Positions 17,705-26,710 of a stretch of DNA of 64,000 bases are shown piece by piece. Made by a program: the position numbers and the translations under genes. The stretch's first letter is position 1. The number at the start of each line of letters is the position of its first letter. The stretch spans positions 58,525 to 122,524 of the forward strand of contig NZ_LIVQ01000013.1 of assembly GCF_001905445.1 (NCBI RefSeq), given 5' to 3'. The notes beneath the pieces were generated by a model that did not search any database, was not told the DNA's origin, and worked only from the letters and a program-made list of their open reading frames with translations. This DNA is from Streptomyces sp. CB00455 (GTDB lineage Bacteria; Actinomycetota; Actinomycetes; Streptomycetales; Streptomycetaceae).

Positions 17705-17757
17705 TCCTGTGTGCCGTGTGTGCCGTGTGTGCCGTGTGCCGTGTGTGCCGTGTGGGC
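17705..17757. repeat. GTGTGCC-type short tandem repeat
   Basis: Five to six imperfect copies of (GT)GTGCCGT between the msiK stop and its terminator. Probably a slippage-prone microsatellite in the 3' untranslated region. Confidence 0.7.
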
Positions 17758-17761
17758 GGGA

Positions 17762-18850
<1,089 letters not shown>

Positions 18851-18898
18851 GGTGGTGAATCCCTTCTACCGGCAGGAACGTGCCGGACGATCCGAGTG

Positions 18899-18914
18899 GA
18901 AGGTCTAGTCCAGT
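18899..18914. promoter_or_regulatory. dre-like DasR site upstream of msiK
   Basis: GAAGGTCTAGTCCAGT matches 12 of 16 positions of the palindromic DasR element ACTGGTCTAGACCAGT, with an intact GGTCTAG core. DasR control of msiK has been described in S. coelicolor. Confidence 0.65.
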
Positions 18915-19004
18915 AACCCGGACTCCGCCCGACGCTACCGGCCCGGACCGCTCCTGTCAGCACCCCCGGACGCGTGAATTGCGACCTGGTGGCAGAGCAA
19001 CACA

Positions 19005-19160
19005 CTTTTGACCGAGCCGCGCCCTCACGAGCGGCGGTTCCTGCTTCACCGTCCGCTGCCTCGGTGCGCGGACCTGGGGACCACGCGCCGAGGACTGACA
19101 CAGACTCCACAGGCTTAAGACCGACGGCCCGTCGGCCTGTAACCGAACGAGGCTCATACC
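19005..19160 (-). ncRNA. Candidate TnpB guide RNA (omega RNA) and right end
   Basis: In IS200/IS605 elements the omega RNA spans the tnpB 3' end and the element right end. Downstream of this tnpB the minus strand carries GAAGCAGGAACC, a sequence common near right ends as I remember, then a CCGC...GCGG hairpin (19016-19035) and GGTCAA. If TCAA is the right boundary, the guide would be the minus strand from 19007 toward 18988. Boundaries are guesses. Confidence 0.3.
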
Positions 19161-20554
19161 GCCGCGGCACCCTTCGCCGGTTTCGACGCCCGGATGACGG
19201 CGGGCGGCAGCCGCCCCGGGGGCAGGGCCATGGCCACCTCCCGGTACAGGCGCAGCCCCTCGTCCCGGAGGTTCACCGCGGCGTTCACGTCACGGTCATG
19301 GGTGACCGCGCATTCCGCACAGGTCCACGACCGGGTGGACAGCGGGAGGCGCTCACCCTTCGCGTGGCAGGCGGAACAACGCCGCGTCGAAGGGAAGAAG
19401 CGGTCGACGATCACCAGCGTGCGCCCGTACCAGGCGCACTTGTACCGGAGCATGCGCAGGAGCTCACCCCAGGCCGCATCGGCGATCGACTCGCTCAGCC
19501 TGGCCTTCCGGCGGCGGCCCACCCCGGACGCGGAGCGCATCAGGTGTGCGACAGCCAGGTCTTCCACCACGAGCACTTGGTTCTCGCGCACGAGGCGGGT
19601 GGTGAGCTGGTCGAGTCCGTCCCCGCGGACGTCGCTGATCAAGGCGTAGAGCCCGGCGATCTTCCCGCGGACCTTCCTCCGGTTGCACGATCCCTTCTGC
19701 TTGCGGTGCAGCTCCCGCTGGAGCCGCGCAAGCCTCTTCTCGTACTTCCGCAGCAAACGCGGATGCTGCACGGTGCTGCCGTCGTCCAGTGTCACGAGGG
19801 CCGCCAGGCCCAGGTCCAAGCCGGCCGCCTTGGGAGCGTCCGCGCCCGGGACGAGCGCGGCAGGCAGGGGCGCGATCCGTTCCTCCACCAGGACGTGAAG
19901 GAAGAAGCGGCCGGCTCGGTCGCGGGTGACCGTGAGCTTCACCGGGGTCAGCCCCGCGGGTATCGGCCGGGACCACCGCACGTCCAACGGGTCGCTCTGT
20001 TTCGCCAGTGCGATGGACCCCGTACCCGGCCGCTCGGGATCCTCGCGGTAGCGGAAGCCGGTACGGACGTACGTCGCCGCATCCCGCGACCTGCTCTTGC
20101 GCTTCGGCTTCGGGTACTTCGCCGTCCCTCGGAAGAAGCGGGTGAAGGCCGAGTCCAGGTGGCGCAGGGACTGCTGGAGGACGGTCGAGGACACGTCCCG
20201 GAGCCACGACGTCCCAGCGGCCCGGCGCCAGCCGGTCAGCGCGCGGGACGTTTCGGCGAAGCCGACCGAGACGTGGTGATCCCGCCAGGCGTTCGCCCTC
20301 AGAGCCAGCCCTTCGTTGTAGACCCACCGGCAGGCGCCGAACGTCTGGATCAATTGACGGGTCTGCGTCTCGGTCGGATAGAAGCGGTAACGGTAGACCC
20401 GCTGTTGCGTACCCGGCTCCGGGGCCCGACCGGTGAGCGCTCGCGGGGCGGCTCCCCGGTACTTCCGGGGCTCGGGGATGCCCAGGACCTCGCGTTTGAC
20501 GCGTTCGGTCGCCGTGCTCACGACACGATCCCCTTGGTCTGCGGCACCGGCCAC
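19154..20554 (-). CDS. tnpB: TnpB / OrfB RNA-guided nuclease of an IS605/IS1341-type element
   Basis: A 466-residue TnpB with the complete split RuvC triad: Asp247 (GLDLGLAALV), Glu331 (VLVVEDLAV) and Asp422 (HDRDVNAAVN). Cys393, Cys396, Cys412 and Cys415 form the zinc ribbon. The N-terminal domain begins YRYRFYPTETQTRQL near residue 54. TnpB is the RNA-guided DNA nuclease ancestral to Cas12. No tnpA is present, so the element cannot move alone. Starts are GTG 20554 or GTG 20521 (AAGGGGA upstream). A TCCGA/TCGGA hairpin at 20576-20588 may mark the left end. It sits between msiK and tRNA-Thr. The frame is intact, not a decayed remnant. Confidence 0.9.
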   Translation of the reverse strand: MAGAADQGDRVVSTATERVKREVLGIPEPRKYRGAAPRALTGRAPEPGTQQRVYRYRFYPTETQTRQLIQTFGACRWVYNEGLALRANAWRDHHVSVGFAETSRALTGWRRAAGTSWLRDVSSTVLQQSLRHLDSAFTRFFRGTAKYPKPKRKSRSRDAATYVRTGFRYREDPERPGTGSIALAKQSDPLDVRWSRPIPAGLTPVKLTVTRDRAGRFFLHVLVEERIAPLPAALVPGADAPKAAGLDLGLAALVTLDDGSTVQHPRLLRKYEKRLARLQRELHRKQKGSCNRRKVRGKIAGLYALISDVRGDGLDQLTTRLVRENQVLVVEDLAVAHLMRSASGVGRRRKARLSESIADAAWGELLRMLRYKCAWYGRTLVIVDRFFPSTRRCSACHAKGERLPLSTRSWTCAECAVTHDRDVNAAVNLRDEGLRLYREVAMALPPGRLPPAVIRASKPAKGAAAV

Positions 20555-20569
20555 AGTCCCTCCCCGGTT

Positions 20570-20637
20570 TTACGTTCCGATAGTCGGATGTGCACCTCTG
20601 TACGGAGAACGAACAGGAGGGCGAGAGGTTACGTTCC
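20570..20637. repeat. Putative left-end structure of the TnpB element
   Basis: TTACGTTCC occurs twice in direct orientation (20570-20578, 20629-20637), and TCCGA-TAG-TCGGA (20576-20588) forms a small hairpin. IS605-type ends carry subterminal hairpins, so this may be the left end; the exact boundary is not determined. Confidence 0.3.
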
Positions 20638-20714
20638 TCGGAAAGCTCTTCGCGACCGAGCTCGGAGGCTGTGTAAAGTGAAGGCGATTCTGTGCTTCGC
20701 GCAGTGTCACCCGT

Positions 20715-20787
20715 GCCGCCTTAGCTCAGTTGGCAGAGCGGTTGCCTTGTAAGCTCCAGGTCATCGGTTCGATTCCGATAGGCGGCT
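20715..20787 (+). tRNA. tRNA-Thr (anticodon TGT)
   Basis: A 73-nt cloverleaf: acceptor GCCGCCT/AGGCGGC, D-arm GCTC/GAGC, T-arm ATCGG/CCGAT with TTCGATT loop, anticodon loop CTTGTAA with TGT at 20748-20750. CCA is not encoded. The anticodon stem GTTGC/GCTCC has two adjacent mismatches (T-C and T-T). It reads ACA codons. A 22-bp terminator stem follows. Confidence 0.9.
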
Positions 20788-20826
20788 CTACCCCAGGCCA
20801 GGCTCCTGCCGACCGAGGGGATGCAT

Positions 20827-20875
20827 ACACGGTCGAAGGCCCCGGACCCTTGTGGTCCGGGGCCTTCGACCGTGT
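20827..20875. terminator. Bidirectional terminator after tRNA-Thr
   Basis: Perfect 22-base arms (20827-20848 and 20854-20875) with a 5-base loop CTTGT, the longest perfect stem in the window. It lies between the tRNA and the convergent FAD oxidoreductase, whose stop is at 20886. Confidence 0.88.
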
Positions 20876-20885
20876 TCCGGGGCGG

Positions 20886-22265
20886 TCAGCGGCCCGAGAT
20901 GCGGTCGGCCAGGCGGGCCAGCGGGGCCGTCGTCGGGGCGTGCGTGGCGCTTTCGCGGCGGTCGGCCTCGCGGTAGGCGGCGTAGAGGGCCTGGACGCCG
21001 AGCCAGCGGAAGGGTTCCGGCTCCCAGCGGCGGACACGGTGGTTGACCCAGGGGAGGGTGGTCAGCCCGGTGGATTCACCGAGGACCAGATCGCGCAGGG
21101 TGCGGCCGGCCAGATTGGCGGTGGCGACCCCGGAGCCGACGTAGCCGCCGGCCCAGCCGAGGCCCGTGGTCGCGTCCAGGGTGACGGTGGCGCACCAGTC
21201 GCGCGGGACGCCGAGGACGCCCGACCAGGCGTGGGTGATCTCCGTGCCGGTCAGGACGGGGAAGAAGGAGTACAGGAGGTCGCGCAGGGAATCGACCGTG
21301 GCGTTCTGGGTGCGGCCGTCGTTGTCCGTGCGGGAGCCGAAGCGGTACGGGACGCCGCGGCCGCCGATCGCGATGCGGTCGTCCGCGGTGCGCTGGGCGT
21401 ACATGTAGGCATGGGCCATGTCCCCCAGGAGCGCGGAGTGGGACCAGGACAGCTGCTTCCAGGTGGACTCCGGGATCGGGGCCGTGACGATCATCGAGGA
21501 GTTCATCGGGAGCCAGGAGCGTTTTTGGCCCTTGAGGGCGGCGGTGAAGCCCTCCGTGCAGCGCAGCACGTGCGGGGCGCGGACGGTGCCGTAGGGGGTG
21601 ACGGCCCTGCGCGGAGCGATCTCGGTGACCGGCGTGGATTCGTGGATCACCACGCCCAGGCGCTCGCATGCGGCGGCCAGGCCCCTGGCCAGCTTCAGGG
21701 GATGGATGCGGGCGCCGTGGGGGCTCCAGGTGGAGCCGACGGCGTCGGCGATGTCGATGCGGGCGCGGGTGGCGGTGGCGTCGTGGAGCTCGCGGTCGGT
21801 TTCGCCGAAGGCGAGTTCGGCGGCGTGGAAGGCCCTCAGGCGGGTGAGCTGGGCGGGCGTGCGGGCGACTTCGAGGACGCCGCCGCGGTGGATGTCGGCG
21901 TCGATGCCTTCCGCGGCGGCCGTGTCGATGACCTCGGTGACGGTGTCGTTCATGGCGCGCTGGAGGCGGCGGGCGGCGTCGTGGCCGTGGAGGGAGGCGT
22001 AGCGGTCGCGGCCGGCGATGCCGTTGTAGAGCCAGCCGCCGTTGCGGCCGGAGGCCCCGTAGCCGCAGAACTTCTGCTCCAGGACGGTGACGCGCAGGTC
22101 GGGCGCGGACCGCTTGAGGTAGTACGCGGTCCACAGGCCGGTGTAGCCGCCGCCCACGATGACGACGTCGGCCGTGGCGTCGGCGGTGAGGGGCGCGCGG
22201 GGTGGGGTGGCGGGGGTGGTGCGGTCGGTCGCGTACCAGAAGGAAATGCCGCCGTTGATCGTCAT
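20886..22265 (-). CDS. FAD-dependent oxidoreductase (DadA/PuuB-like amine oxidase)
   Basis: A 459-residue flavoprotein of the DAO family. The Rossmann dinucleotide motif VVIVGGGYTGLWTAYYL lies at about residues 33-49, followed by FCGYGASGRNGGW, where FAD contacts are found in glycine oxidase and gamma-glutamylputrescine oxidase relatives. A C-terminal FAD segment (GLGWAGGYVGSGVATANLAG) is intact. Likely oxidation of an amine or amino acid with H2O2 release; substrate unknown. ATG 22265 was chosen because upstream in-frame sequence is Pro/Arg-rich. No operon partner. Confidence 0.88.
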   Translation of the reverse strand: MTINGGISFWYATDRTTPATPPRAPLTADATADVVIVGGGYTGLWTAYYLKRSAPDLRVTVLEQKFCGYGASGRNGGWLYNGIAGRDRYASLHGHDAARRLQRAMNDTVTEVIDTAAAEGIDADIHRGGVLEVARTPAQLTRLRAFHAAELAFGETDRELHDATATRARIDIADAVGSTWSPHGARIHPLKLARGLAAACERLGVVIHESTPVTEIAPRRAVTPYGTVRAPHVLRCTEGFTAALKGQKRSWLPMNSSMIVTAPIPESTWKQLSWSHSALLGDMAHAYMYAQRTADDRIAIGGRGVPYRFGSRTDNDGRTQNATVDSLRDLLYSFFPVLTGTEITHAWSGVLGVPRDWCATVTLDATTGLGWAGGYVGSGVATANLAGRTLRDLVLGESTGLTTLPWVNHRVRRWEPEPFRWLGVQALYAAYREADRRESATHAPTTAPLARLADRISGR

Positions 22266-22557
22266 GGGGGAGTTGGTACACCCCGTCTCGGAGGGGTGTC
22301 CAGGGACGGGGTGTCGTGCGGTGCGGGGTCTTTCCAGGCCTGATGGACGGTGTGGGCGGGGTGGGGTGAGGCGTAGTGGGGGCGCGGCCGGCCGGCGGCG
22401 TCCGGTGGTGGCCGGTGGTGGCCGGCTCGCGGGTCCGGTGGGACGACCGGCGCGGCTGTGGGGGCTCCCGGCCGGATCGGCAGGCCACGCCCGGCGGTCA
22501 CTGACCGGCGGGCTCGCGAGGGGCCGGGGTGTCGGTGGGGTGGGCCACGATGGGGGC

Positions 22558-23232
22558 ATGGCGCGCAAAGGGCAGCAGGAGACGGTGAAGGCGGCGCGGC
22601 GGCCGCAGGTGCGGTTGCCGGAGCTGGCGGTGTGGCCGGGGGGCGGCCTGGAGCCGGACGGGGACTACGACGGTGTGGAGTTCGCGGATCTGGATCTGGC
22701 CGGGGAGGAGGGCGTCGGGGCCCGCTTCCTGGACTGCGCGGTACGGCGGTGTGCGCTGGACGAGGCGGGGCTGGCGAAGGCGCGGTTCGTGGACTCGGTG
22801 CTGGAGGGGGTCCGGGGGGTGGGGACGGACCTGTCGGAGGCTTCGCTGCGGGACGTGGAGCTGGTGGACGCCCGGTTGGGCGGTGTGCAGTTGCACGGGG
22901 CCGTGCTGGAGCGCGTGGTGGTCCGGGGCGGCAAGATCGATTACCTGAACCTGCGGAAGGCACGGCTGCGGGACGTGGTCTTCGAGGGCTGCGTGCTGGT
23001 GGAGCCGGACTTCGGGGGCGCGGTGCTGGAGCGCGTGGAGTTCCGGGACTGTGCGCTGCGGGGAGTGGATTTCAGCGGGGCGCGGATGACGGACGTGGAT
23101 CTGCGGGCCACGGGTGTGCTGGAGATCGCGCGGGGGGTGGATGCGCTGGCCGGGGCGGTGATCAGCCCGTCCCAGCTCTTCGACCTGGCCCCGGCACTGG
23201 CGGCGCAGGTGGGGGTACGGGTGGTGCCGTAG
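22558..23232 (+). CDS. Pentapeptide-repeat protein
   Basis: A 224-residue protein. From about residue 38 the sequence follows the A(D/N)LXX five-residue rhythm (GVEFADLDL, ARFLDCAVRRCALDEAGLAKARF, LSEASLRDVELVDARL and more) that forms a right-handed quadrilateral beta helix. Some members mimic DNA and protect gyrase; most have no known role. Here Glu and Asp are frequent in the repeats. ATG 22558 has only a weak GGTGGGG upstream. The stop codon lies inside a GCCGTA tandem repeat. Confidence 0.88.
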   Translation: MARKGQQETVKAARRPQVRLPELAVWPGGGLEPDGDYDGVEFADLDLAGEEGVGARFLDCAVRRCALDEAGLAKARFVDSVLEGVRGVGTDLSEASLRDVELVDARLGGVQLHGAVLERVVVRGGKIDYLNLRKARLRDVVFEGCVLVEPDFGGAVLERVEFRDCALRGVDFSGARMTDVDLRATGVLEIARGVDALAGAVISPSQLFDLAPALAAQVGVRVVP

Positions 23233-23264
23233 CCGTAGCCGTAGCCGTAGCCGTAGCCGTAGCC
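23223..23264. repeat. GCCGTA hexamer microsatellite spanning a stop codon
   Basis: Seven tandem GCCGTA-type units starting inside the last codons of the pentapeptide gene. The array includes its TAG stop (23230-23232), so copy-number change keeps the stop but alters downstream spacing. Confidence 0.85.
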
Positions 23265-23359
23265 GGGCCCGGGCGCAGGTGCCGCCGGGCCTCGGCCGGT
23301 GCACGGGACCGGTGGCCTGATCCGAGAGCCGCCGCGCCGGGGCGGCGGCGCAGGCCGGT

Positions 23360-23480
23360 GGCCGGTGGCCGTTGCGCAGGCCGCGTCCGGTGGCCGGTGG
23401 CCGTTGCGCAGGCCGCGTCCGGTGGCCGTTGCGCAGGCCGCGTCCGGTGGCCGTTGCGCAGGCCGCGTCCGGTGGCCGTG
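23360..23480. repeat. Four-copy 25-bp tandem repeat
   Basis: The unit GTTGCGCAGGCCGCGTCCGG with its GTGGCC flank recurs with GTTGCGCA at 23371, 23403, 23428 and 23453 (periods 32, 25, 25; the first copy carries an extra GGTGGCC). It lies between the convergent pentapeptide gene and the gene at 23484. Confidence 0.85.
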
Positions 23481-23483
23481 GGG

Positions 23484-23987
23484 TCAGGCCGGGACGCGGG
23501 GGAAGCGGGACTGGAGGGTCCAGATGACGGGGTTGTCGGCCAGGTCCTCGTGCATGTCGACGAGGTCGGCGATGAGGTCGTGCAGGAAGTCGCGGGCCTC
23601 GCGGCGCAGCAGGCGGTGGCTGAAGGTCAGCGGATCCTCGTCGCCCGGCATCCAGTCGGCCTCCACGTCGACCCAGCCGAAGCGGCGCTCGAAGAGCATC
23701 CGGTCCGTGGATTCGGTGAAGTCGAGCTCGGCGTACTGGCGGTGGGCGGAGCGGCTGCCGCGGGGGTCCTGGTCGAGTTGCTCGACGATGTCGCACAGGG
23801 CCCAGGCGAAGTCGAGTACGGGCACCCATCCCCAGGCTGTGGACACTTCCCGGTCCGCGTGGGTGTCGGCGAGGTAGACGTCCCCGCAGAACAGGTCGTG
23901 GCGCAGGGTGTGGACGTCCGCCGAGCGGTAGTCGGTCTGCGGGGGGTCGGGGAAGCGCCGGGAGAGGGAGTAGCCGATGTCGAGCAC
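23484..23987 (-). CDS. Conserved hypothetical protein
   Basis: A 167-residue acidic protein rich in Trp, Asp and Arg (STAWGWVPVLDFAWALCDIVEQ, RMLFERRFGWVDVEADWMPG), with no signal peptide or membrane helix. The pattern recalls small actinobacterial proteins of unknown function, some annotated as immunity-like, but I cannot place it in a family. GTG 23987 is the only reasonable start. It lies downstream of senR on the same strand with a 76 bp gap. Coding is supported by codon bias and by composition unlike the overlapping frames. Confidence 0.7.
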   Translation of the reverse strand: MLDIGYSLSRRFPDPPQTDYRSADVHTLRHDLFCGDVYLADTHADREVSTAWGWVPVLDFAWALCDIVEQLDQDPRGSRSAHRQYAELDFTESTDRMLFERRFGWVDVEADWMPGDEDPLTFSHRLLRREARDFLHDLIADLVDMHEDLADNPVIWTLQSRFPRVPA

Positions 23988-24063
23988 GTACCCGATGGTG
24001 TCACGGTCCGGGGCGCCCCCTCACCCCGCCGGCCGAGCGGGTGGCCCGTGGCGCCGGGGGCGG

Positions 24064-24687
24064 TCAGGACGGCAGGAGGCGTTGTTCCTTGGCCACCGAG
24101 ACGGCGCCGGCGCGGGTGTCGACGCCGAGCTTGTCGTAGATGCGGCTCAGGTGCGTCTTGACGGTGGCCTCGCTGATGAAGAGGGCGCGGGCGATGTCGC
24201 GGTTGCCCAGGCCGCGGGCCAGCTGCCCGAGGATGTCCAGCTCGCGGTCGGTGAGCGTGGGCCGGGCGCCGCGCATGTGCGCCATGACGCGGCTGGCCAC
24301 CGGCGCGGAGAGCGTGGTGCGGCCCTGGGCGGCGGAGTGGATGGCGGCGAAGAGTTCCTCGGGGCGTTCCGCCTTGAGCAGGTAGCCGGTGGCGCCCGCG
24401 CCGATGGCGCGGGTGATGTCGGCGTCCGTGTCGTAGGTGGTCAGGACCAGGACGTGCGCAGGCGTGGGCAGGGCCGTGATGCGGCGGGTGGCCTCGACGC
24501 CGTCGATGCCCTCGCCGAGCTGGAGGTCCATGAGGACCACGTCGGGGCGGAGTTTCGCGGCCAGGGCGACCGCCTCCTCCCCGCTGCCGGCTTCGCCGAG
24601 GACTTCGATGTCGGGCTCGCTGTCGAGGAGGGCCAGCAGTCCGGCGCGGACCACCACGTGGTCGTCGCAGAGCAGGATCGTCGTCAT
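24064..24687 (-). CDS. senR: NarL/LuxR-type response regulator, SenR-like
   Basis: A 207-residue regulator with receiver acidic residues DD (8-9), phospho-acceptor Asp54 (VVLMDLQLG), Lys in YLLKAERPEEL, and a C-terminal LuxR helix-turn-helix (LTDRELDILGQLARGLGNRD, then ISEATVKTHLSRIYDKLGV). It overlaps the kinase gene by 4 bp, a clear operon. With the divergent hbpS-like gene the set matches the HbpS-SenS-SenR redox/heme-sensing system of S. reticuli, where SenR controls anti-oxidant genes. The symbol rests on this context. Confidence 0.85.
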   Translation of the reverse strand: MTTILLCDDHVVVRAGLLALLDSEPDIEVLGEAGSGEEAVALAAKLRPDVVLMDLQLGEGIDGVEATRRITALPTPAHVLVLTTYDTDADITRAIGAGATGYLLKAERPEELFAAIHSAAQGRTTLSAPVASRVMAHMRGARPTLTDRELDILGQLARGLGNRDIARALFISEATVKTHLSRIYDKLGVDTRAGAVSVAKEQRLLPS

Positions 24688-26015
24688 CGGGTGGACTCCA
24701 GGGGGATGGCGGCGGAGAGCACGGTGCCTTCGCCCGGCGTGGATTCGATGGTGAGGGTGCCGCCGAGCTGGCGCACCCGGGCGCGCATGGCGGGCAGGCC
24801 GTGGCCGCGCTCGGAGGGGGTGGTGGCGCCGCCGCGGGGCTGGGTGAAGCCGTGGCCGTCATCGGCGACGTCCAGGACGACCTGGTCGCCGAGGAAGCTC
24901 AGGGTGAGGGCGGCGGTGCGGGCGCCGGAGTGCTCGCGGACGTTGGCCAGGGCCCCCTGGGCGATGCGCAGCAGGGCGGACTGGACGCGGTCGGGCAGCG
25001 GGGCCGGCGTGCCTTCGAGGTGGAAGCGGACCCGGACGCCCGGCCCGGCGTCCAGGGCGCGCAGGGCGTCGGCGAGGCCGGCGCCGTCGGCGAGTTCGGC
25101 CGGGGCCAGGTCGTGGACGAGGCGGCGGGCCTCGGCGAGGCCGCGGGCCGCGATGCCGGTGGCGGTGCGGACGTGGGCGCGCGCGGTGGCCGGCTCGGTG
25201 TCCCAGGTGCGGTCGGCGGCCTGGAGCAGCATCCGCTGGCTGGAGAGGTTCTGGGCGAGGGTGTCGTGGATCTCCATGGAGAGGCGCTGGCGCTCGGCGA
25301 GGGTGCCCTCGCGGCGTTCGGTGGCGGCCAGTTCCCGGCGGGTGCGGATGAGGTCGTCGATCAGGATGCGCTGGGCCTGGGCCTGGCGCTCCATGTGGAC
25401 GAAGACGGCGGTGGCGAGGGCGGCCACGGCGGGCGGGGCGAGGAGGAGGTTGGGGTCGAAGGCGGGGGCGAGCTGGAGCTGGGCGATGACGACGAAGACG
25501 GTGAGGAGGGCGACGAGGACGATCGCGGCGCGCGGGGGGAGCGTGCGCAGGGCGGTGTAGAAGAGCGGGACGGCGCACCAGGCGAAGCTGGGGGCGAGGA
25601 CGACGAGGACCACCCAGGTGGCGACCACCAGCCCGAGCCAGAGGAGGCGGCGGGGTGGCTGGTGTTCTGCGGGGCTGGGGGTGGCGCTGGGGCCGGGGGT
25701 GGGGGTGGGGGTGGTGCGGGGCGGGAGCGAGGGGGTCGGGGTCGGGGCCGGGGTCTGGGCCGGGGCCGGGGTCTGAGAGAGGGCGGGGGCGGGGGTGCGG
25801 GTGGCGCCGGCTGCGGGGCCGAGGACGTACAGCAGGGCGAGGGTGATGCTGAGGGCGATGATCCAGGGGGTGCGGGGGCCGTAGGGGTGGCGCAGGAGGA
25901 AGCGCGCCACCGAGGCGCCGAGGAGCAGGAAGAACGCCGTGTGCATGACGGCGGCCAGGGCGCGGGTGTCCGGGTCGGCCGGGGGGTGCAGCCGCGGGGG
26001 CGGTGCGGGGGTCAC
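24684..26015 (-). CDS. senS: Sensor histidine kinase, SenS-like, with Pro/Thr loop
   Basis: A 443-residue HisKA_3-type kinase. Five or six membrane helices lie at about 20-42, 50-68, 124-158, 162-182 and 190-207. The dimerisation helix carries His250 in RLSMEIHDTLAQNLSS, followed by a HATPase_c domain (ALANVREHSGA, VADDGHGF, GHGLPAMRARV). Between the second and third helices is a ~50-residue low-complexity TPAP/TPTP stretch. SenS kinases sense heme and oxidative stress with the secreted protein HbpS, encoded divergently here. GTG 26015 is the first plausible start. Confidence 0.85.
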   Translation of the reverse strand: MTPAPPPRLHPPADPDTRALAAVMHTAFFLLLGASVARFLLRHPYGPRTPWIIALSITLALLYVLGPAAGATRTPAPALSQTPAPAQTPAPTPTPSLPPRTTPTPTPGPSATPSPAEHQPPRRLLWLGLVVATWVVLVVLAPSFAWCAVPLFYTALRTLPPRAAIVLVALLTVFVVIAQLQLAPAFDPNLLLAPPAVAALATAVFVHMERQAQAQRILIDDLIRTRRELAATERREGTLAERQRLSMEIHDTLAQNLSSQRMLLQAADRTWDTEPATARAHVRTATGIAARGLAEARRLVHDLAPAELADGAGLADALRALDAGPGVRVRFHLEGTPAPLPDRVQSALLRIAQGALANVREHSGARTAALTLSFLGDQVVLDVADDGHGFTQPRGGATTPSERGHGLPAMRARVRQLGGTLTIESTPGEGTVLSAAIPLESTR

Positions 26016-26162
26016 GGGGGCTCCTGGGGTGGGGGCGTGTCCCCATCGTGCCGGGTGCCGGGTGCCTGCGGCGCTCGGCGGGGGTAGGGGGTCGGCCTCT
26101 GCCGGGGCTGGCCGGGGCCGGTGGGGGTCGGTGGGGTGCCGTCGCAGGTGCGGCGCCGCTGC

Positions 26163-26205
26163 GGGGCTCCGCCCCGGGCCCCGCGCCTCAAACGCCGGCG
26201 GGGCT
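26163..26205 (+). repeat. Dispersed 43-bp GC-rich element, copy 1
   Basis: GGGGCTCCGCCCCGGGCCCC followed by GCGCCTCAAACGCCGGCGGGGCT. The same element recurs at 26253, 41155 and 41204, with a partial reverse copy at 61671-61705. I recall this as a common intergenic repeat in Streptomyces genomes. Confidence 0.8.
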
Positions 26206-26252
26206 GGAAAATGGTCGCCGGTGCGGGTCGGGGGTGGTGCGGGTTACCGATC

Positions 26253-26295
26253 GGGGCTCCGCCCCGGGCCCCGCGCCTCACACGCCGGCGGGGCT
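26253..26295 (+). repeat. Dispersed 43-bp GC-rich element, copy 2
   Basis: Differs from copy 1 at one base (CACACGCC in place of CAAACGCC); 90 bp downstream in the same orientation. Confidence 0.8.
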
Positions 26296-26543
26296 TGATT
26301 CTCCGCCGGGGTCGGTGAGTGTCGGTGGGGCAGCCGGGAGCGTCGGCAGGGCCGGGTGGTTTCTGGCAGGAAGGCCGGGAACAGCCAATACGGGGGCTGG
26401 GGTGAGGCGCATCGGCCGATCGGATGACACGGGGGTCAGCCGGTGCGGTAGGGGGCGGGAGCCGGAACGGGGACGGGGTGGCGGGGCGTTCCGGGACAGG
26501 CTTGGAGCAGTGGAGGGCCGTCCCGGCCCGCCCGAGCGACAAC

Positions 26544-26710
26544 CCGACCAGCCATCCCGCCCAAGCCGCCTGATCGGCAGTGGCCGAGCAGCTCGCTCGG
26601 CCACGCCGCCTGATGGGCAGCGTCCGACCAGCCATCCCGCCCAAGCCGCCTGATCGGCAGTGGCCGAGCAGCTCGCTCGGCCACGCCGCCTGATGGGCAG
26701 CGTCCGACCA
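26544..26710. repeat. Perfect 80-bp tandem duplication with alternating 40-bp sub-units
   Basis: Two identical 80-bp copies (26544-26623, 26624-26703) plus 7 bp. Each copy holds two 40-bp halves that share a 16-bp core GCCGCCTGAT(C/G)GGCAG but differ in the next 24 bp. One half contains the perfect inverted repeat TGGCCGAGC/GCTCGGCCA. Confidence 0.9.

Noticed and set aside
19154..20554. Complete IS605-type transposon
   Set aside because: No tnpA-like Y1 transposase is found in the flanks, so only the TnpB part is supported.
24684..26015. Defence or toxin system in the 20-30 kb accessory stretch
   Set aside because: The genes resolve into an oxidase, pentapeptide protein, two-component pair, HbpS and M1 peptidase; nothing points to phage defence apart from TnpB and a lone TerD.
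26544..26710. CRISPR-like array (16-bp repeats, 24-bp spacers)
   Set aside because: The spacers are identical in alternate positions, the whole is an exact 80-bp duplication, the repeats are too short and no cas genes are near.
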